From NCBI RefSeq assembly GCF_001905345.1, contig NZ_LFBV01000002.1, positions 992,001-1,056,000 on the forward strand: 64,000 bases of DNA, read 5' to 3'. Under the pieces are notes generated by a model. It did no database searches, had not been told where the DNA came from, and saw only the letters and a program-made list of their open reading frames with translations. Of the stretch, positions 25,823 through 34,188 are shown in pieces. Origin of the DNA: Streptomyces uncialis (GTDB taxonomy: Bacteria; Actinomycetota; Actinomycetes; Streptomycetales; Streptomycetaceae). The stretch's first letter is position 1; every line of letters starts with the position of its first letter. Made by a program: the position numbers and the translations under genes.

Positions 25823-26485
25823 ATGACAGAGATCAGGTCACCCCTGCGCATCGTGCGCGCACTGCTGTTCGCGGTGACCTGTGTACTGCTCACGACCCTC
25901 GGACACACGCTGACCTCGGGTCATGGCATGCCGGCCGGGGTCCCCCTGGCGGCTCTCCCAGCAGTCGCGGCACTCGCGTGGGCGGCGGCGGGCCGTGTTC
26001 GCGGTACGGCGGAAATCAGCCTCGCCCTGCTCGCCGTACAAGGCGCGCTGCACGCGTACTTCACCCTGGCCCTCCCCCACGGCGCGACCCCGGCGGGTCA
26101 TCCGGCCGCGCACGGCGGCGGTCCGGGTGCCACCGGAGCGATGGGCGGGGCGGGCGGCGGGCATCTCGAATCCCCGCTCGGCGCCTCGCCGTTCGCGATG
26201 GTCTGCGCCCATGTGCTCGCCGCGCTGTTCTGCGGGTGGTGGCTGAGCCACGGCGAGACCGCGTTCCTGCGTCTGCTGCACGCGGCGGGCACCCTCGCGT
26301 TCACCCCGCTCCGGCCGCCGCTTCGCGCCGTACCGGTGCCCGCGCCCCCCGTACCCGTGGCCCGTCCCCGGCGGCGGGCCGCCCGGCCGCGCCCGCTCGA
26401 CGGCCTGTTCGGCCACACGCTCGTCCGCCGGGGTCCTCCGGCGCACCGCGCAGCGAACGCCACGGCCCCGGGAGCCACTGTCTGA
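25823..26485 (+). CDS. Membrane protein with His-rich loop, paralogue of the 55.6-kb gene
   Basis: 220 residues. About four membrane helices: 11-28 (after RIVRALLFAVTCVLLTTLGH), about 36-54, about 60-80 and about 118-136. The loop between helices 3 and 4 holds several His and Gly (PHGATPAGHPAAHGGG), and the tail is Arg/Pro-rich. It shares the pattern RA-x-x-F-A-x-x-C-V-L-L-x-x-x-G-H-x-L-x-S-G and GxSPxxMxxAHxxAA with the gene at 55610. It lies 48 bases before a PepSY-domain protein and is probably in one operon with it. A metal or haem role is suggested by the His residues and the partner, but not proven. Confidence 0.7.
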   Translation: MTEIRSPLRIVRALLFAVTCVLLTTLGHTLTSGHGMPAGVPLAALPAVAALAWAAAGRVRGTAEISLALLAVQGALHAYFTLALPHGATPAGHPAAHGGGPGATGAMGGAGGGHLESPLGASPFAMVCAHVLAALFCGWWLSHGETAFLRLLHAAGTLAFTPLRPPLRAVPVPAPPVPVARPRRRAARPRPLDGLFGHTLVRRGPPAHRAANATAPGATV

Positions 26486-26533
26486 CCTGGGGTCGCTCTC
26501 CCCCATGCCGACAACACGCTTCCGAGGATCACC

Positions 26534-27955
26534 ATGGCCATCGACGCTCCCCCCGAGGGACGTACCGAGACCGAGCGGGAGACCGCTGCCGACTCCGGGT
26601 GGCGGGCCCTGCGCCCGCTCGCCCTGCGGCTCCACTTCTACGCCGGGCTGCTCATCGGCCCGTTGCTGCTGATATCCGCCGTCAGCGGACTGCTGTACGC
26701 CCTGTCCTACCAGGCCGAGAAGATCGTGTACCGGCACGAACTGACCGTGCCGGTGGGCGAACGGGCCCTCCCGCTGTCCGACCAGCTCACGGCCGCCCGG
26801 GACGCCCGCCCGGACGGAACGGTGACCGCCGTGTGGCCGGGCGCCGAGGACGACGACAGCACCCGCGTGCTGATGAGCGCTCCCGGTGTCCCCGAGGGCA
26901 AGTCCCTCGCCGTCTTCGTCGATCCGTACACCGCCGAGGTGCGCGGCGAACTCGTCTCGTACGGCAGTTCCGGGGCGCTGCCCCTGCGTACCTGGCTGGA
27001 CTCCCTGCACCGTGACCTGTTCCTGGGCGATCTCGGCCGCCACTACAGCGAACTCGGGGCGAGCTGGCTGTGGGTGGTCGCGCTCGGCGGGCTGCTGCTG
27101 TGGACCGGACGCAGGCGGGCGAGGAAGCGGGAGATGCTGCGGCCGGAGCCGGGCGCGAAGGGGCGCCGCCGCGTGCTGAGCCTGCACGGCTCGGTCGGGA
27201 TCTGGGCCGTGACAGCCCTGGTGCTGCTGTCCGCGACGGGGCTGACCTGGTCCCGCTACGCCGGCGAGAACATCGGCGCCGTCCAGGACCAGTTGGGCGG
27301 TACCACACCGTCGGTCTCGGCGACCTTGGAGGGCGGCTCCGGCGAACACGCGGGGCACGAGGGACATGAGGGCCACGGCAGCGGTGACACGGGGCCGCGC
27401 CGTGGCACGGACATCGGGATCGACCGGGCGCTCGGTGCCGCGCGGGAGGCCGGGATCGGCGGCAAGATGGCGATCACCCTGCCCTCGGACGGCACCGGAT
27501 ACGTGGTCAGGGAGACCGACGCCACCTTCCCCGTGCATCTCGACTCGGTGGCCGTCGACCCGTCCGACGGCCGTGTCATCGACGAACTCCGCTTCGGTGA
27601 CTACCCGTTGCTCGCCCAGTTGACCCGGCTCGGGATCGACGCCCATATGGGGGTGCTGCTCGGGCTGCCGAACCAACTGGCGCTCGCGGCGGTGGCCCTG
27701 TCACTGATCCTGCTCATCCTGTGGGGGTACCGCATGTGGTGGCATCGCAGGCCCACCAGGTCCCGGAGGCTGTCCGGCGGCCGTCCGGTCCCCCGGGGCG
27801 CGTGGCGGCGGGTGCCGCTGACCCTGCTGCTGCCCCTGGTGGCGGCGATGGCCCTGATCGGGTGGTTCGTGCCGCTGCTCGGCATCTCGCTGGTCGGGTT
27901 CCTGCTGATCGACGCGGTGGCCGGAGCCGTCATGAGGGCCCGCGCGACCCGGTAG
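26534..27955 (+). CDS. PepSY-associated transmembrane protein
   Basis: 473 residues with the PepSY_TM arrangement. The first helix begins LRLHFYAGLLIGPLLLISAVSGLLYAL (start about residue 37). An extracytoplasmic PepSY-like domain of about 120 residues follows, then the phrase TWLDSLHRDLFLGDLGRHYSELGASWLWVVALGGLLLW. Further helices follow, with SLHGSVGIWAVTALVLLSATGLTW near residue 225. A second external domain contains GEHAGHEGHEGHG, a run of His likely to bind metal. Relatives include iron-uptake and sulfite-reductase-linked membrane proteins. It is probably co-transcribed with the preceding His-containing membrane protein. Confidence 0.85.
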   Translation: MAIDAPPEGRTETERETAADSGWRALRPLALRLHFYAGLLIGPLLLISAVSGLLYALSYQAEKIVYRHELTVPVGERALPLSDQLTAARDARPDGTVTAVWPGAEDDDSTRVLMSAPGVPEGKSLAVFVDPYTAEVRGELVSYGSSGALPLRTWLDSLHRDLFLGDLGRHYSELGASWLWVVALGGLLLWTGRRRARKREMLRPEPGAKGRRRVLSLHGSVGIWAVTALVLLSATGLTWSRYAGENIGAVQDQLGGTTPSVSATLEGGSGEHAGHEGHEGHGSGDTGPRRGTDIGIDRALGAAREAGIGGKMAITLPSDGTGYVVRETDATFPVHLDSVAVDPSDGRVIDELRFGDYPLLAQLTRLGIDAHMGVLLGLPNQLALAAVALSLILLILWGYRMWWHRRPTRSRRLSGGRPVPRGAWRRVPLTLLLPLVAAMALIGWFVPLLGISLVGFLLIDAVAGAVMRARATR

Positions 27956-28071
27956 GGCACCGGCTCCGTCCGGGCGAGGGCGGGAGGTCCGTCCGGGGGA
28001 GCTCCGTGCGGGCCCGGCCCCGCAGATCCGTGCGGGACGCCTGCCCCCGGCCTCCCGTACGGGCGGCCTGG

Positions 28072-28115
28072 GTGCTGCCCCCGACTCCCTTCACCCGTAC
28101 GGGTGTTGGGGGCAC
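28072..28115 (+). terminator. Hairpin after the PepSY gene
   Basis: Outer arms GTGC...GCAC and CCCC/GGGG with a two-base bulge, enclosing the perfect 14-mer palindrome CACCCGTACGGGTG (28092-28105). It lies about 115 bases after the stop, so it may also be part of the cellulase upstream region. Confidence 0.5.
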
Positions 28116-28179
28116 GCGTCCGGCGACGGGTCCCGTCATAACTCTTGCCAGCTTCGGTGTTCCCTGCTTGCATCCGGTT

Positions 28180-28192
28180 AGGAAAGTTTCCT
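28180..28192. promoter_or_regulatory. Palindrome AGGAAAGTTTCCT upstream of the GH5 cellulase
   Basis: Perfect AGGAAA/TTTCCT arms around a single G, 37 bases before the start codon, in the place of a core promoter or operator. I recall similar words upstream of secreted polysaccharide-degrading genes in Streptomyces but cannot verify it. It does not match the CebR (TGGGAGCGCTCCCA) consensus. Confidence 0.55.
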
Positions 28193-28229
28193 GTCAGTTC
28201 GGTTCCCCACAACCAGACAAGGGAGACCC

Positions 28230-29381
28230 ATGCGACCCCCACGCATGCCATGGCGGCGGCCCGCGCTCACCGCGGGCGTACTCGGCGCCGCGCTGCTGCT
28301 CGGCCTCACCCCGTCCTCCGCCTCCCCCACCCCGGCGACCGGCACCACCCAAGGCCCGGTGTCCGCCTCCGAAGCGCGGCATACCGCCGGTCAGCGACCT
28401 GCTCCTCCCGCCGCCGCCCCGGGTCACCGTCCGGCGCGGACCACCCCCGCCGGGACCAACGGGCGGCTCACCGTCTGCGGCACCAAGCTGTGCAACCGGC
28501 ACGGCAACCCGGTGCAGTTGCGCGGGATGTCGACGCACGGCCTCCAGTGGTACTCCCAGTGCGTGACGAACGGCTCGCTCGACGCGCTGGCGAAGGACTG
28601 GAACGCCGATGTGCTGCGCATCTCGATGTACGTCCAGGAGGGCGGCTACGAGACCGACCCGCGAGGCTTCACCGACAAGGTCCACGCGGTCATCGAACAG
28701 GCCACGGCCCGGGGTATGTACGCCATCGTGGACTGGCACATGCTGAGCCCCGGCGATCCGAACCACAACCTCGCCCGTGCGAAGACCTTCTTCTCGGAGA
28801 TCGCCGAACGGCACAAGGACAAGACCAATCTGCTCTACGAGATCGCCAACGAGCCGAGCGGGGTCTCCTGGAACACCGTCAAGGGCTACGCCGAGAAGCT
28901 GATCCCGGTGATCCGGCGCCATGATCCCGCGACCCCGGTGCTCGTCGGCACCCGCGCCTGGTCGTCCCTCGGTGTCTCGGAGGGCGCGGACGAGACGGAG
29001 ATCGTGAACAACCCGGTCAACGCCCGGAACATCATGTACACATTCCACTTCTACGCCGCCTCGCACCGCGACGAGTACCTCACCACGCTCTCCCGCGCCG
29101 CCGACAAGCTCCCGCTGTTCGTAACGGAGTTCGGTACCCAGAACTACGCGGGCGAGGGCGCCGACGACTTCGCGATGGCCCAGCGCTATCTGGATCTGCT
29201 GGCCGCCAAGAAGATCAGCTGGGTCAACTGGAACTTCTCCGACGACCACCGCTCCGGCGCCGTCTTCCAGCAGGGCACCTGCGCCAGTGGCGGACCGTGG
29301 ACCGGAACGGCCCGGCTGAAGCCCGCGGGACAGTGGATTCGCGACCGCGTCAGGACCCCGGACCGCTTCCCGACCGACTGA
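28230..29381 (+). CDS. Secreted endoglucanase, glycoside hydrolase family 5
   Basis: 383 residues. Signal peptide about 1-33; a Pro/Thr/Ala-rich linker follows to about 72. The GH5 (subfamily 2-like) catalytic domain has NPVQLRGMSTHGLQWY, NADVLRISMYV, YAIVDWHMLSPGDPN, the acid/base Glu208 in YEIANEPSG, YTFHFYAASH and the nucleophile Glu300 in FVTEFGT. These enzymes cut internal beta-1,4-glucosidic bonds in cellulose. There is no carbohydrate-binding module at either end; the linker may be all that remains of one. GGGAG precedes the ATG by four bases. A strong terminator lies downstream. Confidence 0.92.
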   Translation: MRPPRMPWRRPALTAGVLGAALLLGLTPSSASPTPATGTTQGPVSASEARHTAGQRPAPPAAAPGHRPARTTPAGTNGRLTVCGTKLCNRHGNPVQLRGMSTHGLQWYSQCVTNGSLDALAKDWNADVLRISMYVQEGGYETDPRGFTDKVHAVIEQATARGMYAIVDWHMLSPGDPNHNLARAKTFFSEIAERHKDKTNLLYEIANEPSGVSWNTVKGYAEKLIPVIRRHDPATPVLVGTRAWSSLGVSEGADETEIVNNPVNARNIMYTFHFYAASHRDEYLTTLSRAADKLPLFVTEFGTQNYAGEGADDFAMAQRYLDLLAAKKISWVNWNFSDDHRSGAVFQQGTCASGGPWTGTARLKPAGQWIRDRVRTPDRFPTD

Positions 29382-29535
29382 CCGACCGGCCTACCCGCCT
29401 ACCCACCTACCCGCCTGCCAACTGGCCGACCGGCATTCCCGGCCCCGGGCCGTTGAGCCGCCCCGGACCCCGTACCTCCGGTACCCCCACCGCACCGCCA
29501 CCGGAGGCGCGAGGTCCGGGATTCCTCCCCCACAG

Positions 29536-29575
29536 CCCGCGCCCGTCCATGACCCGGGTCATGGACGGGCGCGGG
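29536..29575. terminator. Perfect 40-bp palindromic terminator
   Basis: The 20 bases from 29536 (starting CCCGCGCCCG, ending CATGACCC) are exactly mirrored by the next 20 with no loop. It lies between the convergent cellulase and response-regulator genes, so it probably stops transcription from both sides. Confidence 0.85.
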
Positions 29576-29604
29576 TGCGCCGGTCGGCCGGTGGCGGGCC
29601 GGGG

Positions 29605-30375
29605 TCAGCCCGCGCCTGGGCCGGAGCGGCCCAGGATGCCGCGCTCATAGCCCCGCGCCACCGCGGCGGCGCGGTCGTTCACGCCCAGCTTGGCGTAGAG
29701 ATGGGTGAGATGGGTCTTCACCGTGGCCTCGCTGATGAAGAGTTCACGGGCGATCTCGCGGTTGGAGGTGCCCCTGGCGACCAGGGCGAGGACCTCGCGT
29801 TCGCGGGCGGAGGGAGGTTCACCGCCCGGGGAGCGGACGGCGGAGACCAGCCGGGACGCGACTGCCGGGGACAGGACCGTACGGCCTTCCGCCGCCGCGT
29901 GGACGCCCTTGAACAGTTCGTCGCGCGGGGCGTCCTTGAGCAGATAGCCCGTCGCGCCCGCCTCGATCGCGGGGAGGGTGTCGGAGTCCGTGTCCCAGGT
30001 GGTGAGGACGAGGACCTTCGCGCGGGCCCCGCGGCGGGTCAGTTCGGCGATGGCGTCCACCCCGCCGCCGCCGGGCATCCGCAGATCCATCAGGACCACG
30101 TCCGGGTCGAGTTCCGCGGTCAGCGCGACCGCCTCCACACCGTTGGACGCCTCGCCCAGCACGCTGAAGCCGGGCGCGGACTCGAACATCCCGCGCAGAC
30201 CGTCCCGTACGACGGGATGGTCGTCGACGATGAGCAGGGAGATCACGGCACCGGCGGCCGGGGCATCGGCGGCGGCCGGGGCACCGGCCGTGGACCGGGT
30301 CGGGCCGGGGGCCGCTCGGCCGGTCCCGGTACGGGGCGGGGCACCGGGTACGCCGTCGGGCGCGTCGTCAGTCAT
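29605..30375 (-). CDS. NarL/FixJ-type response regulator
   Basis: 256 residues. The receiver domain (about 44-165) has the acidic pair D51-D52, the phosphorylation site D97 in VLMDLRMPG, T125 in VLTTWD and the lysine in LLKDAP. The C-terminal LuxR-type HTH (about 187-248) reads LSAREREVLALVARGTSN-like with ATVKTHLTHLYAKLGV. Before the receiver is an unusual 43-residue Ala/Pro/Gly-rich extension; an in-frame GTG at 30246 would remove it. The ATG overlaps the end of the kinase gene by eight bases, so the pair is coupled. It is the last gene of an operon with an ABC exporter, its likely target. Confidence 0.92.
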   Translation of the reverse strand: MTDDAPDGVPGAPPRTGTGRAAPGPTRSTAGAPAAADAPAAGAVISLLIVDDHPVVRDGLRGMFESAPGFSVLGEASNGVEAVALTAELDPDVVLMDLRMPGGGGVDAIAELTRRGARAKVLVLTTWDTDSDTLPAIEAGATGYLLKDAPRDELFKGVHAAAEGRTVLSPAVASRLVSAVRSPGGEPPSAREREVLALVARGTSNREIARELFISEATVKTHLTHLYAKLGVNDRAAAVARGYERGILGRSGPGAG

Positions 30376-31600
30376 GGCGCACCAACGGTACGCGAGCCGA
30401 CACCGCCGTGCCGTAGCCGGGCTCGGACTCGACGCTGAGCGAGCCCGCGATGCGTTCGGCGCGGGCCCGCATACCGTCGAGTCCGAAGCCGCCGGTGCCG
30501 GTGCGTTCGGGCGGCGTCAGCGGGTCGAACCCCTTCCCGTCGTCGCGGACGTCCAGGGCGACCTCGTCGTCCATGAAGCTGAGCGTGACCCCGACCCGGG
30601 AGGCGGACGCGTGCTTCGACGTGTTGGACAGGGCCTCCTGGGCTATCCGCAGCAGCGTCGCCGAGACCTCCGCGTGCAGGTCCTCGGCCGTCCCCGTCAG
30701 CGTGAACTCGGCGCGGACGCCGGCCCTTTCGCCCCAGCGGTCGACCGTCTCGCGCAGTGCCTGGGGAAGCGTGTCGTGCGCCAGCCCGACCGGGGCGAGG
30801 TTCTGCACGGAGCGGCGGGCCTCGCCGAGGCTGTGGCGTGCCAGGTCTGCGGCGCGGTTCAGATGCGTGTGGGCGGCCGCCGGATCGGGTGCGTTCGCGA
30901 CGACCTGGAGCTGGGCGATGATGCCGGTCAGGCCCTGGGCGAGGGTGTCGTGGATCTCGGCGGCCAGCCGTCGGCGTTCGTCGGCGATGCCCGCTTCCCG
31001 TGCCTGGACGAGGAGCTGGGCGTGCAGGGCGGCGTTCTCGTCGAGCGCCTGCTGGAGGGCCTCGATGGTGGTCGCGCGGGCCCGGGAGCGCTCCTCCTCC
31101 TGCTGGGCGAGACGGCCGACGACGATCAGGAGCACATTGTTGGCCAGCAGCAGCCCGGCGAACACCACCCACTGCCCGGCGCTGTGGAACGGCATCCCAC
31201 CGGCCTGCGCGCCCGCCACCGATACGGAGCAGGCGAAGGGGCCGATCCGCCGCAGGCGCCGCCCGGCGATCATCTCGTCGGCGTCGAAGTAGCCGGTGGA
31301 CGCGTAGAACGCGAAGAACTCGTTCACCCATGTGAGCGCGAAGCCGAGCGCCCAGCGCACGGCGTAGTACGCCGTCGCGGTGGGATGCGGGCCCGGGTGG
31401 CGCCGTACGACGCGGCCCCACCACAGCTGGAGCACGAGAGCGGCGACGACGAGCACCGCGATCGTGCGGCGTTCGGCCGCGCCCGGTGTGAGTTCCGACG
31501 CGGCGGCTGCCAGGACCAGGGACATACCGAGCAGTGCGTACGACTGCCATCTGCGGAAGGCCGCCCAGTGTCGCTCGATGTCCGTGTCAGCCGTCGTCAT
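30368..31600 (-). CDS. Sensor histidine kinase (HisKA_3 family)
   Basis: 410 residues. About four to five membrane helices occupy the first 165 residues with little extracellular sequence, so it probably senses a signal within the membrane. A short coiled-coil (QQEEERSRARATTIEALQQAL) leads to the HisKA_3 dimerisation domain, whose phospho-acceptor His is in LAAEIHDTLAQGLTG. The HATPase has the N-box AQEALSNTSKHA and the G-boxes RDDGKGFD and GGFGLDGMRARAE. The ATG at 31600 was chosen; a GTG five codons earlier is possible. Intramembrane-sensing kinases beside DrrAB-like exporters commonly respond to membrane-active antibiotics. Confidence 0.9.
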   Translation of the reverse strand: MTTADTDIERHWAAFRRWQSYALLGMSLVLAAAASELTPGAAERRTIAVLVVAALVLQLWWGRVVRRHPGPHPTATAYYAVRWALGFALTWVNEFFAFYASTGYFDADEMIAGRRLRRIGPFACSVSVAGAQAGGMPFHSAGQWVVFAGLLLANNVLLIVVGRLAQQEEERSRARATTIEALQQALDENAALHAQLLVQAREAGIADERRRLAAEIHDTLAQGLTGIIAQLQVVANAPDPAAAHTHLNRAADLARHSLGEARRSVQNLAPVGLAHDTLPQALRETVDRWGERAGVRAEFTLTGTAEDLHAEVSATLLRIAQEALSNTSKHASASRVGVTLSFMDDEVALDVRDDGKGFDPLTPPERTGTGGFGLDGMRARAERIAGSLSVESEPGYGTAVSARVPLVRHD

Positions 31601-31625
31601 CGCCCCAGTCTGCACGCCCGGTCCC

Positions 31626-32429
31626 CTACTCCCACCTGAACCAGCGGGTGGCCGCGGCCGACAGGACGACCGTCCAGAGCGCGAGCACTCCCAGGTGGGA
31701 CCAGGCGGGCCAGTCGCCCGCCGCCGCCTGGCCGAAGGCGACGGCCGCGGCGCCGAACGGGGTGCACTCGACGACCCGGGCGAGGACGTCCGGCATGGCC
31801 TGCACGGGCAGCCAGACGCCCGCGCAGAACAGCATCGGGAAGACCGCGGTGGAGCCGATGGCGGTCGCGGCCTTCGCGGTACGGGTCAGCGCCGACAGCA
31901 GGGCTCCCATGGCCACGGCGGCGGTGACGGCGAGCACCAGCGCCAGCAGGTACCCGGCGGCCTGGCGCGGCAGCGCCACGTCGAAGGCGAGCCGGCCGAG
32001 CGCCAGGGACACCAGCGCCGACAGCAGGGCCGCGGCGCCGATCAGTCCCATCTGCGCGGACAGCAGGGCGGAGGGGGGTACCGGGGTGGTCGACATCCGG
32101 CGCAGGATGCCGCTTTCGCGGTAGCCGGTGAGGACGGGCGGCATCGCCTGGAGTCCGGCCATGATCAGCCCGGTCAGGACGGCCACGGGTACGTAGATGT
32201 CGATGAGGCGGAGGCCGCCGAGGCCGTCGTCGGCCTCCCGGAACGACGGGACGGAGCCCAGGATCGCCAGCAGCAGGGGCGGGAATCCGATGACCCAGAA
32301 GAGGGTGCCGGGCTCGCGCAGGAACAGCCGTGCCTCGGCCCGCAGCACGGCGGTACGCGGGGAGGCGCGGCGGGAGGAGGCGTGGCCGGGGGGGGCGGCC
32401 GACGCGGTGGTGGTCGGGGTGGTGGTCAT
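31626..32429 (-). CDS. ABC-2 type exporter permease (DrrB-like)
   Basis: 267 residues with six predicted membrane helices. The family's L-x-x-x-x-x-R-x-P-x-x-x-F-W start reads FLREPGTLFWVIGFPPLLL. The loop phrase GYRESGILRRMSTTPVPPSALLSAQM is the conserved cytoplasmic G-x-R-E-x-G-x-L-x-R-x-R/x-x-x-P of DrrB proteins. AGGAG precedes the ATG by about seven bases. It pairs with the ATPase gene upstream (gap 127 bases) to make a drug or lipid exporter. The two-component genes follow on the same strand. Confidence 0.88.
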   Translation of the reverse strand: MTTTPTTTASAAPPGHASSRRASPRTAVLRAEARLFLREPGTLFWVIGFPPLLLAILGSVPSFREADDGLGGLRLIDIYVPVAVLTGLIMAGLQAMPPVLTGYRESGILRRMSTTPVPPSALLSAQMGLIGAAALLSALVSLALGRLAFDVALPRQAAGYLLALVLAVTAAVAMGALLSALTRTAKAATAIGSTAVFPMLFCAGVWLPVQAMPDVLARVVECTPFGAAAVAFGQAAAGDWPAWSHLGVLALWTVVLSAAATRWFRWE

Positions 32430-32556
32430 GGGGTGGCTCCTGTGGGGCGTCCGGCGGGGTGGTTCGTCAAGGTGGTTCGTCGGGAGGCGTGTCGGTGGAC
32501 GGGCGCGTGGCGGTGCGGGGGCGCGGTGGGTGTCGTGCGGGCGTCGTGGGTGGCCG

Positions 32557-33507
32557 TCAGGTCGCCGTACGGGTGTCGCGTGTGGTCGTCAGGTCGAGGA
32601 AGGCGTCGTCCAGCGTGGCGTCGGTGACGCGGAGCTGATGGGCCGTGATGCGGTGCCGGGCGAGGAGCGAGACGACCGCGTTGACGGTCTCGTCGCTGCC
32701 GCCGAGCGTGATCCGGCCGTCCTTGTGCGCGACGGAGGCGAGCGCGGGCAGCGCGGCCAGTTCCTCTTCGTCCAGCGGTGCCGAGGGGGTGAACGAGATG
32801 ACGGTGGAGCCCGTGGCGCGGGTGATCAGCCCGCGGGGTGTGTCGAGCGCGGTGACCCGGCCGTTGTCGATGAGGGCGATCCGGTCGCACAGCCGCTGGG
32901 CCTCCTCCATGAAGTGTGTGACGAGGAGGACGGTGACGCCTTGCTCGCGAATGTCCTCGATGAGTTCCCAGGTGTCGCGGCGGGCGCGGGGATCGAGCCC
33001 GGTGGTCAGCTCGTCCAGGACGACGATCCTGGGTGATCCGATGAGGGCGAGGGCGATGAACAGCCGCTGCTTCTGGCCGCCGGAGAGCTTGGCGAAGCGG
33101 GTGGTGAGCTTGGCGGTCAGACCGAGGCGTTCGGCGAGGGGCCGCCAGTCGAGCGGGCGGGGGTAGAAGGCGGCGTACAGCTCCAGGGCCTCGCGCACGG
33201 TGAGCTTGCCCTGGAGCTCGCTCTCCTGGAGCTGGGCGCCGAGGACCCGGGTCAGCGCCGGGTGATCGGCGACCGGGTCGAGCCCCGCGACCCGGATCCG
33301 GCCCGCGTCGGGGACGCGCAGGCCTTCGACGCACTCGACGGTGGTGGTCTTCCCGGCGCCGTTCGGGCCGAGGATGCCGAAGATCTCCCCTTCCCCGACC
33401 GAGAAGGAGATGCCGTCGACGACGGTCCGGCCGCCGTAGGACTTGCGCAGGTCCTGGACTTCGATGACGGCCCCGCGGGACGTCGCGCTCGTGTTCGCCA
33501 TGGTCAT
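32557..33507 (-). CDS. ABC exporter ATP-binding protein (DrrA-like)
   Basis: 316 residues. Walker A GPNGAGKTTT at about 44-53, the Q-loop in LGAQLQESEL, the signature LSGGQKQRL, Walker B with catalytic Glu in IVVLDELTTGLDP (Leu where Pro is common), and the H-loop in LLVTHFMEEA. The C-terminal extension of about 85 residues is typical of DrrA-type exporters. The start at 33507 (MTMANTS) has no clear ribosome-binding site; 33501 is equally possible. It begins the operon ATPase-permease-kinase-regulator. Confidence 0.9.
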   Translation of the reverse strand: MTMANTSATSRGAVIEVQDLRKSYGGRTVVDGISFSVGEGEIFGILGPNGAGKTTTVECVEGLRVPDAGRIRVAGLDPVADHPALTRVLGAQLQESELQGKLTVREALELYAAFYPRPLDWRPLAERLGLTAKLTTRFAKLSGGQKQRLFIALALIGSPRIVVLDELTTGLDPRARRDTWELIEDIREQGVTVLLVTHFMEEAQRLCDRIALIDNGRVTALDTPRGLITRATGSTVISFTPSAPLDEEELAALPALASVAHKDGRITLGGSDETVNAVVSLLARHRITAHQLRVTDATLDDAFLDLTTTRDTRTAT

Positions 33508-33644
33508 GGGTAGAGCGTCGTGGAGGGGCCCGGCCCGCCGCATCGCCCATCGCGCTCGAAGCGGCATCAGCCGATCGGTTGATGCGGGGATACGACCCAC
33601 AGTCGGCCGGAGCGGGTTCCCGCTGCCGCGACCCATCCCCCGGA

Positions 33645-33742
33645 ATACCCCCTACAGGTATCGGACACTCCGGGGACGGATCTTGCTTTGGATACCGGGT
33701 GGGGGTATAAAGGAGCTCACGGGCCGGATACCCCCTGGGGGT
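33645..33742. promoter_or_regulatory. Three CsoR-like copper operators
   Basis: Three sites of the form ATACC-(C/G)-rich-GGTAT: 33645-33661 (ATACCCCCTACAGGTAT), 33692-33708 (ATACCGGGTGGGGGTAT) and 33728-33742 (ATACCCCCTGGGGGT, half-degenerate end). Actinobacterial CsoR, a Cu(I)-sensing repressor, binds such GTATACCC-type palindromes ahead of copper genes, and a copper chaperone starts 43 bases after the last site. A TATAAA overlaps the right edge of the middle site. No csoR gene is in the window. Confidence 0.75.
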
Positions 33743-33785
33743 CTGGATGAAGCCCGCCCCGCCCCATCATCCTGGAGGAACCCCT

Positions 33786-34067
33786 ATGTCGTCCTGCTGC
33801 ACCTCCGACGGCAGTTGCTCGACCGGTACGACCACGGAGACCATCACCGAGGCCCGTACGACCGTGTACCAGGTCACCGGCATGACGTGCGGCCACTGCG
33901 AGTCGTCGGTCTCGAAGGCGGTCGGCGACGTGGACGGCGTCCTGTCCGTCGACGTCGACGTGAAGGCCGGTCTGGTGACCCTGCGCTCCCTGGCCGACCC
34001 GGACGACGCGCTGATCGCGAAGGCCGTGGACGAAGCCGGGTACGAGGTCACCGGCCGCGCGGCCTGA
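33786..34067 (+). CDS. Copper chaperone (heavy-metal-associated domain)
   Basis: 93 residues. The single HMA domain has the metal-binding motif M-T-C35-G-H-C38 and the ferredoxin-like pattern ending EAGYEVTG. It carries Cu(I) in the cytosol to a P-type ATPase (CopZ role). Ahead of the domain lies a 25-residue extension with three more cysteines (C4, C5, C11), which may bind extra metal. GGAGG lies about eight bases before the ATG. No copA gene follows; the unit ends in a hairpin. Three CsoR-like sites upstream predict induction by copper. Confidence 0.9.
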   Translation: MSSCCTSDGSCSTGTTTETITEARTTVYQVTGMTCGHCESSVSKAVGDVDGVLSVDVDVKAGLVTLRSLADPDDALIAKAVDEAGYEVTGRAA

Positions 34068-34083
34068 TCCCCCCGCATCCCTT

Positions 34084-34113
34084 ACGGGGCCCGGCCGGAC
34101 GGCCGGGCCCCGT
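34084..34113 (+). terminator. Hairpin terminator after the copper chaperone
   Basis: Perfect 13-base-pair stem (ACGGGGCCCGGCC with its complement) and a GGAC loop, 16 bases past the stop codon. Confidence 0.85.
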
Positions 34114-34188
34114 GGCGTTCCCGGCCCCGGCCGGGGTCCCACCATGGCGGCCGTTTCCACATTTGACGGGTATGCCATGGTTGGAGGC

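Noticed and set aside
26098..27676. Large minus-strand frames antisense to the His-rich and PepSY membrane proteins
   Set aside because: Gly/Arg/Pro-rich shadows; the plus-strand genes have membrane helices and family phrases.
28141..28229. CebR operator for the GH5 cellulase
   Set aside because: The only palindrome (AGGAAAGTTTCCT) does not match the CebR consensus.
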